Shown one piece after another: positions 17,387-26,600 of a stretch of DNA of 64,000 nt (within the stretch, counting starts at the first letter, position 1; each line of letters begins with the position of its first letter). The notes below the pieces were generated by a model that was not told the DNA's origin, did no database searches, and saw only the letters and a list, made by a program, of their open reading frames with translations. The DNA comes from Nannocystis punicea. Lineage in GTDB: Bacteria; Myxococcota_A; Polyangia; Nannocystales; Nannocystaceae. A program made the translations under genes and the position numbers. The stretch spans positions 4,588,001-4,652,000 of the forward strand of contig NZ_CP114040.1 in NCBI RefSeq assembly GCF_026965555.1, given 5' to 3'.

Positions 17387-18085
17387 TCAGACCGGGCGGG
17401 TCAGGTCGACCTGGTCGATGGGATAGGTCGCGTGCAGCGGCGCGAGCACCTCGTCGACCAGGCGGTGCACGTACGGGACGATCCGGTGGTTGCGATAGAC
17501 CGGGACCTTGTTGATGCGGATGCCGGTGGCGCCGGAGATGAGCCCGCTGCGCAGGACGAGGTCGCGGTCGCCGGCTTGCTGGACGCCGGGGTTGGCGTCG
17601 ATGCGGCCGAGGACGCCCTGCACGAGGTCGAGCGGCGGGGTCTCGCCGGCGAAGCGGACCTGGACCATGAGCACGGCGCCGGACACGGGCCTCTGCTGCA
17701 GCGCCTCGAAGTAGCCGCGGACCGGGAACGGGCGCCCGGCCAGCCACGCGCGCTCGCGTTCGAGCTCACCGGCGCCGGCGACCGGCTCGACGAAGGAGAC
17801 GCCGAGGACGCCGAGCAACAGGACGGCCATGCCCGCGGTGAGGTAGTCGACAGCCAGGTAGCCGGAGGCCATGCTGGCGACGAGGCCGGCGCCGACGACC
17901 AGGGGGACGTAGAACGCGCGCTGGCGTCCGCTGCCGTGGTGGACGCCGAGGGCGACGCGCATGTGCTTGTCGGCCTGCGCCAGCTGGCTCTGGTCGGCGC
18001 GCTGGATGTTGCGGGCGCCCTCCTCGGCCAGGCGGAGCAGCTCGGGCGACGGGGCGCGACCCGGTTCTCGTGCGTCGTGGGACAC
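17387..18085 (-). CDS. Membrane protein of unknown function (two adjacent TM helices)
   Basis: A 232-aa protein. The GTG at 18085 is preferred because a TATCGT box lies 6 bp upstream; an in-frame ATG at 18136 is the alternative. Residues 1-55 are hydrophilic, followed by two membrane helices (about 58-78 and 84-105: FYVPLVVGAGLVASMASGYLAV and AGMAVLLLGVLGVSFV). The cytoplasmic or periplasmic C-terminal domain of about 120 residues includes VSGAVLMVQVRFAGE and RINKVPVYRNHRIVPYVHRLVDEVL. I do not recognise the family. It converges with the SBBP gene, with only 4 bp between them. Confidence 0.7.
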   Translation of the reverse strand: MSHDAREPGRAPSPELLRLAEEGARNIQRADQSQLAQADKHMRVALGVHHGSGRQRAFYVPLVVGAGLVASMASGYLAVDYLTAGMAVLLLGVLGVSFVEPVAGAGELERERAWLAGRPFPVRGYFEALQQRPVSGAVLMVQVRFAGETPPLDLVQGVLGRIDANPGVQQAGDRDLVLRSGLISGATGIRINKVPVYRNHRIVPYVHRLVDEVLAPLHATYPIDQVDLTRPV

Positions 18086-18091
18086 GGGCGG

Positions 18092-18097
18092 ACGATA
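18092..18097 (-). promoter_or_regulatory. Candidate -10 box (TATCGT) of the membrane protein gene
   Basis: TATCGT on the minus strand, 6 bp from the GTG at 18085; it decides that start. Confidence 0.4.
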
Positions 18098-18160
18098 GCG
18101 GTGCGGGCGGCGCCCGGCAACCGCGCGCAGATCCACGCGGCTGGCGCGGGCGCGCGAGAT

Positions 18161-18190
18161 GACATGTCTCTCGGGACATCTATGTCCATA
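18161..18190. repeat. RACATGYC palindrome cluster
   Basis: GACATGTCTCTCGGGACAT followed by GGACAT-CT-ATGTCC. It lies between the GH71-like gene's 3' end and the membrane protein's 5' end. Confidence 0.75.
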
Positions 18191-18230
18191 GCGGCGGACG
18201 CGCGACGGTCTGCGCGAGCCGCGGCGAACG

Positions 18231-19910
18231 CTATTGCATGAGCGGGGCGCGGTCGCACGGGAGGCTGCCGCCGGAGCGGTAGAGCATGTCCTGGTAGACG
18301 ATGGCGTTGCTGATCGGGAAGGCGCTGTCGACTTCGGCGACGGTGCTGCCGTCGCGCACGATGCGGAACTTCGGCGTGCCCTCGACCAGCGGGACGCGCA
18401 GCGACTGGATCCCGGCGGGCGCCGCGGTGCTCTCGATCTCGCCGGCGATCTCGATCTCGAGCGTCGCCGGGGCGGTGAGGAACGCCAGCAGCTCGATCTC
18501 GTCGGCCGGGGTGCTGCCGTTGACGGGCTCGTAGACCGACTCCTGCAGCATGAGGTCGGGCTGGGCGGCGGTGGCGTGCAGGCGGTGCGAGTAATAGATC
18601 GCGTCGCGCACGATCGGCGGCTGCTGGCCGGTCTTGAACCAGGCGACGTAATAGGCGGTCAGGTCGAACAGGGCCCATTGCGTGCCGCTCGACGGCGAGA
18701 CCTCGGAGGCCTCGGAGTAATCGTTCCAGGTGACGAGCTGGACCCACTCGGCGTCACCGGCGACGGCGGCGTCCCACAGCGATCGCATGAGCTGCGTGTT
18801 GCCGGCCTCGCTGTAGATGAGGTCCTTGGGCCGCGAGTCCTGCGGGCGCACGGGCGACATCCACTGCACGCCGAGGGCGTGGGCCTGCTCGGCGTTGCTG
18901 GCGTAATCGGCGGCGCCCGGGACCGTGGCGGGGCCCCACGAGGAGGTGCCGAGGAGCGGGAGCTCGGCCTGGAAGCTGATGGTGGCGGCCTCCCACGGCG
19001 AGACGAACACCGGCCACAGGGCGGCGTCGACGCCCGCGGCGGCGAGGGCCTGCAGGGTGCCGGCCCACCACGCGGGGCTGCGCTTGTCGGCGGCGAACGG
19101 GGCGAGGACGAGCTCGCCGCCGCCGAGGCGATACACTGCGGGGTGCGCGGCGACTGCGACGATCGAGTCGACGAAGGCAGTTTGGGCCTCGGGGTCGCTG
19201 CCCTGATAGGTCGAGGTCATGTCCGGCATGAGCACGATCCGGAACTCGGGGTCGGCGTTGCTGGCGGCGTCGAGCAGCTTGAGCAGGCGGTTCCAGTGGG
19301 TGCCCTCGGTGTTGAGAATGTCGTACGTGAAGCCGTCGAGCCCCAGAGCGGCGGCGCGCCGGACCTCCTGCTCGAAGTTCAGCAGCTCGTAGTCGAGGCC
19401 GCCTTCCCGCGGCGGCTGCGGCAGCGGGCGCTCCTTGATGAAGCCGCCGCAGTAGGCGAACTTGCCGTTCTCGCCCTCGGGCTCGAGGTAGTTCTTGGCG
19501 TAGTAGTCCTCGGCGGGATCCTTGTTGTCGAGCGAGAGCGGGTAGGGCGAGAAATAATGGGCGAAGACCTTCTTGTCGGCGGCGCGCAGCTCGGCGAGCG
19601 GCGGCTGGTCGAAGGGCCAGCACGGGGTGACGTCGCCCTCCGTGCCGGTGTCGTCGGTGTCGCCGGTGGTGGGGTCGGTGGTGCTGGTGGTGGGGTCGGT
19701 CGCGGCGGAGGTCGGATCGGCGGAGGTCGAGGTCGAGGTCGACGTCGTGGTCGTGGGCGAGGACGGATCGGCGGCGCTGGCGGTGGTGCTGGCGTCGCCG
19801 GTGCTCGTGGTGCCGGCGGTCGACGTGCTCTCGGCGGTGCTGTCGCCGCAGGCGACGGCGAGCAGGGCGGTGAGCAGGAGGTGGCGGCCGCGAATCGTCG
19901 ACGTCGGCAT
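18231..19910 (-). CDS. Glycoside hydrolase family 71-like lipoprotein
   Basis: A 559-aa lipoprotein (ATG 19910; lipobox LAVAC, Cys21) with a long Ser/Thr/Asp linker to about residue 95. The catalytic-type domain begins KKVFAHYFSPYPLS and continues with LGLDGFTYDILN and FRIVLMPDMTS. It resembles the opening strands of GH71 (alpha-1,3-glucanase) and related TIM-barrel hydrolases. WVQLVTWNDYSEASEVSP near residue 420 is the expected late-barrel acidic region. The C-terminal ~120 residues look like a beta-sandwich. It probably degrades alpha-glucan of fungal walls or matrix, which would suit a predator. The family call is moderately sure; the substrate is inference. Confidence 0.75.
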   Translation of the reverse strand: MPTSTIRGRHLLLTALLAVACGDSTAESTSTAGTTSTGDASTTASAADPSSPTTTTSTSTSTSADPTSAATDPTTSTTDPTTGDTDDTGTEGDVTPCWPFDQPPLAELRAADKKVFAHYFSPYPLSLDNKDPAEDYYAKNYLEPEGENGKFAYCGGFIKERPLPQPPREGGLDYELLNFEQEVRRAAALGLDGFTYDILNTEGTHWNRLLKLLDAASNADPEFRIVLMPDMTSTYQGSDPEAQTAFVDSIVAVAAHPAVYRLGGGELVLAPFAADKRSPAWWAGTLQALAAAGVDAALWPVFVSPWEAATISFQAELPLLGTSSWGPATVPGAADYASNAEQAHALGVQWMSPVRPQDSRPKDLIYSEAGNTQLMRSLWDAAVAGDAEWVQLVTWNDYSEASEVSPSSGTQWALFDLTAYYVAWFKTGQQPPIVRDAIYYSHRLHATAAQPDLMLQESVYEPVNGSTPADEIELLAFLTAPATLEIEIAGEIESTAAPAGIQSLRVPLVEGTPKFRIVRDGSTVAEVDSAFPISNAIVYQDMLYRSGGSLPCDRAPLMQ

Positions 19911-20005
19911 GGTGGCGGGCAGCAGACCGAACGGGGTGCGAGGTGTCAAGGGGCGCTCGCCCCCACGGAGCGGGTCCGCGCGAGGTCGACGGCGCAGTGC
20001 CGTGA

Positions 20006-20022
20006 TATGTCCTAAGAGACAG
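20006..20022. repeat. RACATGYC-type palindrome overlapping the VOC stop codon
   Basis: TGTCCTAAGAGACA (20008-20021). The TAG stop of the VOC gene (20012-20014) lies inside it, so the last two codons and the stop are part of the repeat. Confidence 0.7.
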
Positions 20023-20413
20023 ACTCGCGGGTGAGCATCACGAGGTTGCCGTCCGGGTCGGCGACGTAGGCGATGCGCTCGCCCCACGGGGTGTCGCGCG
20101 GGGTCAGCACGATCGGCGCGCCGGCGCCGGCGAGGCGGTCGAGGGTGGCGTCGACGTCGTCGACGTAGACGCACAGCTCGACGCGGTGGCCGCTGGCCGG
20201 CCGCAACGGCTGACCGTGCAGCGCGGGCGAGCCGTCGATCCGACCGATGCCGAGCTCCGAGCCGCCGAATTGCAAGGCGACGAACGCGGGCGGACCCGCA
20301 GGCGGGAATCGATACGACTCGCGGCCGCCGAGCTGGTCGCCGTAGAAGGCGAGCGAGCGCTCGAAGTCGACGGCCGACACCATGGGGAAGAGCTTCTTCG
20401 CGGGGGAGTGCAC
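20012..20413 (-). CDS. VOC (glyoxalase/bleomycin-resistance fold) protein
   Basis: A 133-aa single-domain VOC protein. GTG 20413 was chosen because the family's first strand (KKLFPMVSAVDFERSLAFYGDQLGG) starts there and a CATACT box is 6 bp upstream. The metal-site positions include Glu in RVELCVYVDDVDATLDRL and the C-terminal AYVADPDGNLVML. Length matches single-domain VOC proteins, which act as dimers on small electrophiles or antibiotics; the substrate is not predictable. Its 3' end lies within a palindromic repeat that supplies the stop codon. Confidence 0.85.
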   Translation of the reverse strand: MHSPAKKLFPMVSAVDFERSLAFYGDQLGGRESYRFPPAGPPAFVALQFGGSELGIGRIDGSPALHGQPLRPASGHRVELCVYVDDVDATLDRLAGAGAPIVLTPRDTPWGERIAYVADPDGNLVMLTRESVS

Positions 20414-20419
20414 GCGGCG

Positions 20420-20425
20420 AGTATG
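20420..20425 (-). promoter_or_regulatory. Candidate -10 box (CATACT) of the VOC gene
   Basis: CATACT on the minus strand, 6 bp from the GTG at 20413. Confidence 0.3.
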
Positions 20426-20622
20426 GCCGGACGCTCGAGGTCGCGCCAGGCGCTCGCGCGGGTGAGCCGGCGAGCGGGTGTCGATATTCGTATCATCGAG
20501 GGGGGCCCGCCGAAGTATCACAGCGGCGCGAGCCCCTGCGAATGCTTCGAGCAGGGGCCATTCGGCGAGCTGCGGAACGCGGGCGGGATTGTCAGTGCCG
20601 CCGCGTCGCAGCTCGCGCGCGC

Positions 20623-21120
20623 TCAGGGGGCCTGCAGCTGCCCCATGAGCCAGTACGGGCCGACGCACGCGGCGTCGAGCGGCGCCTTCAGCTGCTTTTG
20701 CAATTCGTCGCTCATCGGGACCTGCCCGCCGCCCGTGCGCAGCGGCTCGCCGACGCGGGCGACCACCTTGCCGGTGCCGTCGACGACCTCCAGCTGCTCG
20801 CCGGTGCGGCGCGCGGTGTAGCCGGGCTGCCAGATCAGCAGGTGACCGGGCTGCTTGCCGTCGGGGCTGACGCGCAGGCAGCCGGACTGCTCGATCAAGG
20901 TGCCCGAGAGCAGGGCCTCCATGAAGGCGTCGCTGGCCTGGCGCAGCTCCGGCAGGACGGGGATCGATCCGGCCGCTGCGGGGGGCTGCGCGGCGGGCTC
21001 GGGGGCGGGTGCGGGGGCGGGCGCGGGGGTCGTCGGGGCCGGGCGCGAGCCTGCTTCCTGGGCGGGCGCGGAGCAGGCGAGCACGAGGGCGATCATGGAG
21101 AGGATAGGTAGGGCACGCAT
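20623..21120 (-). CDS. Small Pro/Ala-linker lipoprotein, unknown function
   Basis: A 165-aa lipoprotein. ATG 21120 gives MRALPILSMIALVLAC (lipobox Cys16), then an (Ala-Pro)n linker to about residue 48. The globular part (SIPVLPELRQASDAFMEALLSG..., GCLRVSPDGKQPGHLLIWQPGYTARR...VVARVGEPLRTGGG) has two Cys (in SGCLRV and DAACVG) that could pair. It has no recognised family. The CLRVSP and HLLIWQPG strands suggest a small beta domain. Confidence 0.75.
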   Translation of the reverse strand: MRALPILSMIALVLACSAPAQEAGSRPAPTTPAPAPAPAPEPAAQPPAAAGSIPVLPELRQASDAFMEALLSGTLIEQSGCLRVSPDGKQPGHLLIWQPGYTARRTGEQLEVVDGTGKVVARVGEPLRTGGGQVPMSDELQKQLKAPLDAACVGPYWLMGQLQAP

Positions 21121-21370
21121 GTGGTGATTGTCGCACGGAGGCGACACCGTCCACAAGCGGAGGCGTCGTCCGCGGCGCGATGGCCGAGGGGTCGGAGAAC
21201 GCCCTCCAGGTGCCCCGGAGCGGGCGTTCCGGGTTGTCCGCGGATCTGCAACCGTCGGAAACCTCGGTGTAATCATCGGTGAAGCAGTCCGCGCAATCCC
21301 TGAAATCGTGCGCCGGACGTGCGATTGGACGGTCGGGTGAATGCTCGGCGAGCCCGACCGACTGCGAGCG

Positions 21371-22201
21371 TCACGCGAGCTTGAACACGCGCTGGGCGTT
21401 GCCGGCGAGGAACAGGGCGCGCGCCTCGTCGTCGAGGCCGAGCGCGTCGAGCCCGGCGAGCGCGTGCGCCGGGCTTATCATCGGCCAGTTGGTGCCGAAC
21501 AGCACCTTCTTGCGCCCGTGCGCGGCGAGGTACTGCACCAGCGCGGGCGGGTAGCGCTTCACCGTGTACGCGGAGGTGTCGATAAACACGTTGGGGTGCT
21601 TGGTGCACACCGCGACCATCTCCTCGGTCCACGGATAACCGATGTGGCCGCCGACGATCACGAGCTCGGGGAAGTCGATGGCGATCTGGTCGATGTAGGG
21701 GATCGGGCGTCCGACCTCGGAGGGCTTGAGCGGGCCGGTGTGGCCGACCTGCGTGCAGAACGGGACGCCGAGCTCGCAGCATTCGGCGAACAGGGGATAA
21801 AACCGCGGGTGCGTCGGCGGCAGCTCCCATAGCCACGGCAGCACGCGCACGCCGCGGAAGCCGAGCTGCTTGACGCAGCGTCGGAGCTCGCGCACGGCGT
21901 CCATCGGCCGGGTGATGTCGACCGAGCCGACGCCGACGAGGCGATCGGGCGCCTGCGCGACCCAGGCGGCGACCTCGTCGTTGGCCACCAGCGCGCCCAT
22001 GGGCCCGACCCACGCGCTGATGATGCCGCGCGTGACGCGGCCCTCGTCCATGGCCGCGAGCGTGGCCTCGAGCGGCCACGGGCCGGCGAAGTCGTTGCCG
22101 GTCCAGCGCTTCAGCGAGTCCAACCACGGCTGCGCCATGAAGCGCGGGGTCGGGTGTTGCATCCAGGCGTCGATGATGGTCGGCGGGGCGTCGGAACGCA
22201 T
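21371..22201 (-). CDS. Amidohydrolase family 2 (ACMSD-like) enzyme
   Basis: A 276-aa metal-dependent hydrolase or decarboxylase fold. ATG 22201 follows a TAGGCT box by 8 bp. Features are IIDAWMQHP at the N-terminus (the usual DxHxH is altered to DAWMQ), GVRVLPWLWELPPTHPRFYPLFAECCELGVPFCTQVGHTGP in mid-protein (VGHTG carries a barrel His), VIVGGHIGYPW, NVFIDTSAY, and KVLFGTNWPMISP, where the catalytic Asp position is Asn-Trp (usually GSDxP). The loss of the first HxH and the GTNWP variant point to an atypical metal site, as in some decarboxylase-like members. Confidence 0.85.
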   Translation of the reverse strand: MRSDAPPTIIDAWMQHPTPRFMAQPWLDSLKRWTGNDFAGPWPLEATLAAMDEGRVTRGIISAWVGPMGALVANDEVAAWVAQAPDRLVGVGSVDITRPMDAVRELRRCVKQLGFRGVRVLPWLWELPPTHPRFYPLFAECCELGVPFCTQVGHTGPLKPSEVGRPIPYIDQIAIDFPELVIVGGHIGYPWTEEMVAVCTKHPNVFIDTSAYTVKRYPPALVQYLAAHGRKKVLFGTNWPMISPAHALAGLDALGLDDEARALFLAGNAQRVFKLA

Positions 22202-22209
22202 GCGCGCGG

Positions 22210-22215
22210 AGCCTA
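22210..22215 (-). promoter_or_regulatory. Candidate -10 box (TAGGCT) of the amidohydrolase gene
   Basis: TAGGCT on the minus strand, 8 bp from the ATG at 22201. Confidence 0.35.
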
Positions 22216-22446
22216 TCACGAGGCGCCCGGCAGAATGATCGGCGATCGAGCGTGGAGATGCTGCGGAACGAAGACGCTCCGCGCCCACTCGCGCGGGGCG
22301 GCCGCGAACGTGTGGCGGAATTGCTGACAGCGACGATCGAGCCGCGGACGGCCCGGGTCTGCGACGGCGATGAATCATCGATCTCGCGCCCAGGCATGCC
22401 GTGGGATCGGGTATAAGTCCCGCCGCTCTCTGGAGAGTGAGGACTG

Positions 22447-23910
22447 ATGAGACAATTGCTTGGATTCGGGATGGTGGTTGCTGCCGCGCTGCTCACCGCG
22501 TGCGGCGACGGAGGCAACGGAGGGACGAGCACCGGCACGGACGGGAGCGGCACGACGTCGCCCTCGACGACGGGAGGAGACGGCACGAGCTCGAGCGGCC
22601 CCAGCCCGTCCTCGCCCACGACCTCGAGCGACGGCTCGAGCTCGAGCGAGCCCGGCACGTCCGAGCCCAGCACGTCGTCGCCCACCACGACGGGCGACGA
22701 GGCAGCGCCCGACTGGGTCGTGGAGGTGCCCGAGGGCGGCGGATGGTTCGAGCTCACGGCCTCCGAACCGTTCGAGCAGTGGGCCGCCGCGAACCTCGAT
22801 CCGCCGACCGGCTACCTCGGCTCGGCGGCCATCGGCGCAGTGCGCGACGCGTACTGCAACCCGATCTTCGATCACGCGGGCAAAGCCTTCTACATGTTCG
22901 GCGGCGGTCACTCCGATGGCAGCATCAACGCCGTCTTCAAGCTCGATGCGGCGACGCTGAAGTACAGCATCGCCGTGCCGCCGACGCCGCCCTCCGCCTA
23001 CCCGCCGGACTACACCGCGCCGAACTCTCCCATCGTCTATCCCTCGGGCGCGACGAACGGGTTCTTCCAGAGCGCGGAGACGCTGACGGACCCCGCCGAC
23101 CTGCCCTACGCGGCGCCGTTCGCCGCGCCGCAGGCGAGCCACACCTACTCGGCGATGAGCTTCGTCGACGGCAAGTTGATCCTGCACTACGGCCCCGTGC
23201 GCGACGCCGACGTGGTGAGCGGGACGTGGACCTACCTCGACAAGGACACCTACGGGCCGCAGCTCGTCAAGTTCGACCCCAACTACGGCGAGGCCGTGCT
23301 CCAGTCGGGTACGCACACGGCCAACGATCCGGAGACCGGCAAGGCGTGGACGACCCTCGTCTCCGGCGATGCCGGCCTGAACTGGCGCGCCCGCGTGCTC
23401 GTGATCGACCCCGCGACGCACACGATCGAGGACGTGGTGAACGCCCCCTGGGACGTGAACGGCAGCTCGTCGATCGTGGTCGGCGGGTCGCACGTCTACC
23501 TCTTCACGCCGACGGTCGCCGACGACATGGCGACCTCCACTCGCGGCTGGCGCATCGACAAGGCGACGCTCGCGGTGGAGCACCTGTCGCTCACCGGCGA
23601 CCTGCCGAGCTGGCCGGACGGCGCTCCGACCCAGGAGAGCGTCGTCGTCTTCCATGACGGGACCCGGCTGAACTTCTGGAACTACAGCGTCGACGCCGAT
23701 CGCGACGCGTTCTTCCGCCTCGATCTCGAGCCCGAGAGCGGCGCCGGCACCCAGGAGGACCCCTTCGTGCTGGCGGCCGAGCGAGACCAGCGCCCGCTCT
23801 CGGCGATGCCCTCGCCCGCGCTGACGTACGATCTGACCTACATCGCGGACTGGGGCGTCGTGCTGTTCCTGCCGAAGGCCAGCGCCAAGCTCTGGGCCAT
23901 CAAGCTCTGA
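22447..23910 (+). CDS. Kelch/propeller-like lipoprotein
   Basis: A 487-aa exported protein. The signal peptide ends AALLTAC (Cys19), followed by a Ser/Thr/Gly linker to about residue 84. The mature domain has kelch-like strands: NPIFDHAGKAFYMFGGGHSDGSINAVFKLD, TYSAMSFVDGKLILHYGP, RARVLVIDPATHTIEDVV, SIVVGGSHVYLFTP and LTYIADWGVVLFLPK. This fits a beta-propeller that could bind carbohydrate. No catalytic site is visible. The ATG follows GTGAGGACTG, a weak ribosome site. The codon usage is somewhat less GC-skewed than its neighbours. Confidence 0.8.
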   Translation: MRQLLGFGMVVAAALLTACGDGGNGGTSTGTDGSGTTSPSTTGGDGTSSSGPSPSSPTTSSDGSSSSEPGTSEPSTSSPTTTGDEAAPDWVVEVPEGGGWFELTASEPFEQWAAANLDPPTGYLGSAAIGAVRDAYCNPIFDHAGKAFYMFGGGHSDGSINAVFKLDAATLKYSIAVPPTPPSAYPPDYTAPNSPIVYPSGATNGFFQSAETLTDPADLPYAAPFAAPQASHTYSAMSFVDGKLILHYGPVRDADVVSGTWTYLDKDTYGPQLVKFDPNYGEAVLQSGTHTANDPETGKAWTTLVSGDAGLNWRARVLVIDPATHTIEDVVNAPWDVNGSSSIVVGGSHVYLFTPTVADDMATSTRGWRIDKATLAVEHLSLTGDLPSWPDGAPTQESVVVFHDGTRLNFWNYSVDADRDAFFRLDLEPESGAGTQEDPFVLAAERDQRPLSAMPSPALTYDLTYIADWGVVLFLPKASAKLWAIKL

Positions 23911-24202
23911 CTGGTTCGGGGCGCCGCGAGCCCGACGAACTTCCCGCTGGTCTGTCTTCACGCTTTCTTCGAGCAGGAGGCGCCGGCGGGGTTTGGCCAC
24001 GGTGGCCGCGAGCGAGGACCCGACGACGTGCGCCGGGATCGCCGCGGACGCTGCCGCGGTGTCGGGTGGCGATGGGCGACGCCGCGGTCGGGGTGTGAAC
24101 AATGGCGGTATCATCGATGTTACCTTCGCCCCGAAGCGCTTCGCGGCGGTCCGGGGCGGGTGCGGGTTGTTCGGCGCAGGAGGGCGTGCTATTCGCGGCG
24201 GC

Positions 24203-25057
24203 ATGCGGATCGCGGTGATCGGACCGGGCGGAATTGGCAGCACCTTCGCGTTGCAGCTGGCGCGCGCGGGGCACGAGGTGACGGTGGTGGCGCGGACGAA
24301 GCGGCTGGCGCAGCTCCAGCGCGACGGGGCGATCGTGACGGCGAAGGGCGAGCGCGCGGCGGTGCGGGTGAGCGCCGCGCTCGACCCGGGCGAGGCTTAT
24401 GACTTGGTGCTGGTGACGGTGCTGGCGTCGCAGGTCGACGCGGTGCTGCCGGCGCTGGCCGCCAGCGCGGCGAAGTCGGTGATGTTCATGTTCAACACGT
24501 TCGAGCCGCTGACGCGCCTGCGCGAGGCCGTGGGGGCGGAGCGGTTCGCGTTCGGCTTTCCGGCGATCCTGGCGAGCGTCGACGAGGGCGTGTTGACGAC
24601 CCAGATCGTCTCCAGACCGATGCGCACGCCGGTGACCGAGCGACGCTGGGCGGAGCTGTTCACTGCGGCGGGGATCCCCAGCGTGGTGGAGGCCGACATG
24701 GAGAGCTGGCTGCGCACGCACGCGGCCTTCGTGGCGCCGGTGATGGTGCTCGCCGGGCACAGCTACCAGCGCAAGGCGGGCGCGTCGTGGGCGGAGGTGA
24801 TGCAGTACGCGCGCGCCCTCCAGGAGGGGTTCGGCCTGGTGCGCCGGCTGGGCAATGCCATCATTCCGGGGCCGATGGTCGCGACGGATCGGATGCCGCT
24901 GCCGGTGCTGGCGTCGCTGCTGTGGTCGCTCAGCCGGGTGCCTGCGATTCGCAAGTCGGGCGCGGCCGGGTTCGGCGAGCCGCGGACGCTGATCGACGCG
25001 ATGCTCGCGGCGGCGGGGCCGAACGAGTTGCCGGCGCTGCGGGCGATTCGGCCGTGA
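24203..25057 (+). CDS. Ketopantoate reductase (PanE/ApbA)-like NADP-dependent oxidoreductase
   Basis: A 284-aa protein starting MRIAVIGPGGIGSTFALQLARAGHEVTVVART: a Rossmann GxGxxG with an Arg suited to NADPH. DLVLVTVLASQVDAVLPAL matches the PanE 'vK..qt' strand, though the lysine is replaced by TVLAS. The C-terminal helical domain (WLRTHAAFVAPVMVLAG) is present. Because pantothenate-specific residues (Lys, Asn/Ser/Glu) are not clear, a reductase of another 2-oxo acid is possible. The 292-bp upstream gap has no supported gene. Confidence 0.8.
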   Translation: MRIAVIGPGGIGSTFALQLARAGHEVTVVARTKRLAQLQRDGAIVTAKGERAAVRVSAALDPGEAYDLVLVTVLASQVDAVLPALAASAAKSVMFMFNTFEPLTRLREAVGAERFAFGFPAILASVDEGVLTTQIVSRPMRTPVTERRWAELFTAAGIPSVVEADMESWLRTHAAFVAPVMVLAGHSYQRKAGASWAEVMQYARALQEGFGLVRRLGNAIIPGPMVATDRMPLPVLASLLWSLSRVPAIRKSGAAGFGEPRTLIDAMLAAAGPNELPALRAIRP

Positions 25058-25239
25058 GGGCGAGGGCGCGACCAGGTATCGCGCGGTCCTGCATCGATCG
25101 CGGTGCGGGTCCACCTCGACGAGAACGACGCGGCGGCGCGATGCGCCTGGCGAGGCCGCGGAGCGAACGCGCGGCGGTCGTCAGGGCAGGGGCGAGGCCG
25201 ACGTGATATCGTGCCGGGGTCGACGACGAGGAGTGGTAG

Positions 25240-25710
25240 ATGGCTGATTTCGCGGATGACGACGAGCAGAGGCGGCAACTGAATCGACTCGTGAGCCGGG
25301 CGGCGATCGAGGTGTTGAAGGCGGAGTACGCCCGCAAGGCCGACGCGGTGTTCAACAGCCCGGGGGCCGCGAGCGCCGCGGCGCTCGCCGACCTCTTCAC
25401 CGAAGACGGTGTCCTCGACCTCGGGCCTTTCGGGCGCTATCAGGGCCGTGCGGCGCTGCGGAACGCCTGCGAGAACATCCTCCCGCAGGCGACGAAGTGG
25501 ACCACGCACTACATCGTCAGCCCGATCCTCGAGGTCGGCGCTCACGAGGCGACCGGCTCGTGGTACTTCCTCATCAAGTCGGTGCCGCAGAGCCCGCCCG
25601 GAGCGGGGGTGAGCGAGATCCTGGGCAGCTACGCCGACAAATACGCGAAGACGGCGGACGGGTGGAAGATCCGCGAGTCGATCAGCAGCTTCTTCGTCCC
25701 GCCGAGCTGA
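25240..25710 (+). CDS. SnoaL-like / NTF2-fold protein
   Basis: A 156-aa protein with a GAGGAG-type ribosome site before ATG 25240. The pattern AAIEVLKAEYARKADAVFNS, then LADLFTEDGVLDLGPFGRYQGRAALRNAC and THYIVSPILEVGAHEATGSWYFL, is that of the SnoaL/NTF2 cone fold (aldol-cyclase, dehydratase or ketosteroid isomerase relatives). Asp in FTEDGVLDLG and His in THYIVSP occupy typical catalytic positions. It resembles aromatic-degradation or scytalone-dehydratase-like members; the substrate is unknown and it stands alone. Confidence 0.85.
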   Translation: MADFADDDEQRRQLNRLVSRAAIEVLKAEYARKADAVFNSPGAASAAALADLFTEDGVLDLGPFGRYQGRAALRNACENILPQATKWTTHYIVSPILEVGAHEATGSWYFLIKSVPQSPPGAGVSEILGSYADKYAKTADGWKIRESISSFFVPPS

Positions 25711-25903
25711 GGTCGGCCGGAGCTCCGCGAGCATTCGTCGCGACGCGCGAGACGCGAGGTGTGACGACGACGGCTGTGATGCGCGGCGGTTCGCGCGGCC
25801 TCGCGCGGACAGGCCGCCGATTTGCGTCGAGTCCGGAAATGGATGCCGCGAGCAATTGTTCCGCGGGGGGCGGTCACTGTCCGAACGAGTACGGAGGAAA
25901 ACC

Positions 25904-26419
25904 ATGAATTCATCGAAGATTGTCACCCTCGTTTCAATGACTCGTATCCGCGTGTGGATGCCGGCGCTGGCGCTGGCGGCTGCGGCCTGTGACGACGCGG
26001 AGGAGCTCGGCCAGGACTCCGAGGCGGAGCTCGCCGAGGCCGCCGACGCGGCGGACGAGCTGGCCCTGCCGGAGGAGGACGCGGACGCCGAACAATCGCC
26101 GCTCGAGGGCCCGGAGTCCTTGCAAGCCGCGCCCCAGGACCCGGCGGCGTTGACCCCGAGCGTCTGTTGCGAGCTCGAGTTCGAAGACCCGTTCCTGATC
26201 TCCGTCCGGTTGACCAACCCGGGCCCGGTAGGCATCGGGCCGTGCAGCGATTTCTTCGCCGGTCAATCCAACCTCATCTACAAGGTGACGCACGCCTTCG
26301 GTAGCCCGGCGCCCTTCTTCGGTACGACCGGTCCGCTCCCGCTGGGCTCGACCCGGAAGATCCCGCTGTCGCACACGGGCTACTTGAATGCGATCAGCTG
26401 CGAAGCCTTCCGCCCGTAG
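25904..26419 (+). CDS. Acidic small lipoprotein, unknown function
   Basis: A 171-aa protein with a clear GGAGGA ribosome site 7 bp before ATG 25904. The signal peptide is long, with ALALAAAAC as lipobox (Cys31). An Asp/Glu/Ala-rich acidic segment (about 33-75) follows, then a C-terminal domain with CCELEFEDPFLISVRLTNPGPVGIGPCSDFF and a final Cys; four Cys could form disulphides. I recognise no family. It is predicted to be surface exposed. Confidence 0.75.
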   Translation: MNSSKIVTLVSMTRIRVWMPALALAAAACDDAEELGQDSEAELAEAADAADELALPEEDADAEQSPLEGPESLQAAPQDPAALTPSVCCELEFEDPFLISVRLTNPGPVGIGPCSDFFAGQSNLIYKVTHAFGSPAPFFGTTGPLPLGSTRKIPLSHTGYLNAISCEAFRP

Positions 26420-26560
26420 GCGAATGGCACGTTCGTCGGGGCCGGCCACGAGCGGGGTTCGAGGTTCGGACACGAGGACGGGCGCCCCGCGCTCGTACCC
26501 GTGCGCTTCGTGGTGGACGCGAGTCGAGGAGCGCGCGGCTCGCGGTGCCCGATGTGATTA

Positions 26561-26600
26561 TGAACATGTCCTTGTGAGCATGTCTTTAAGAGCATGTGAT
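26561..26600. repeat. RACATGYC cluster
   Basis: GAACATGTCC, GAGCATGTCTTTAAGAGCATGT: three units in the gap between two plus-strand lipoprotein genes. The last two form an inverted pair. Confidence 0.75.
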
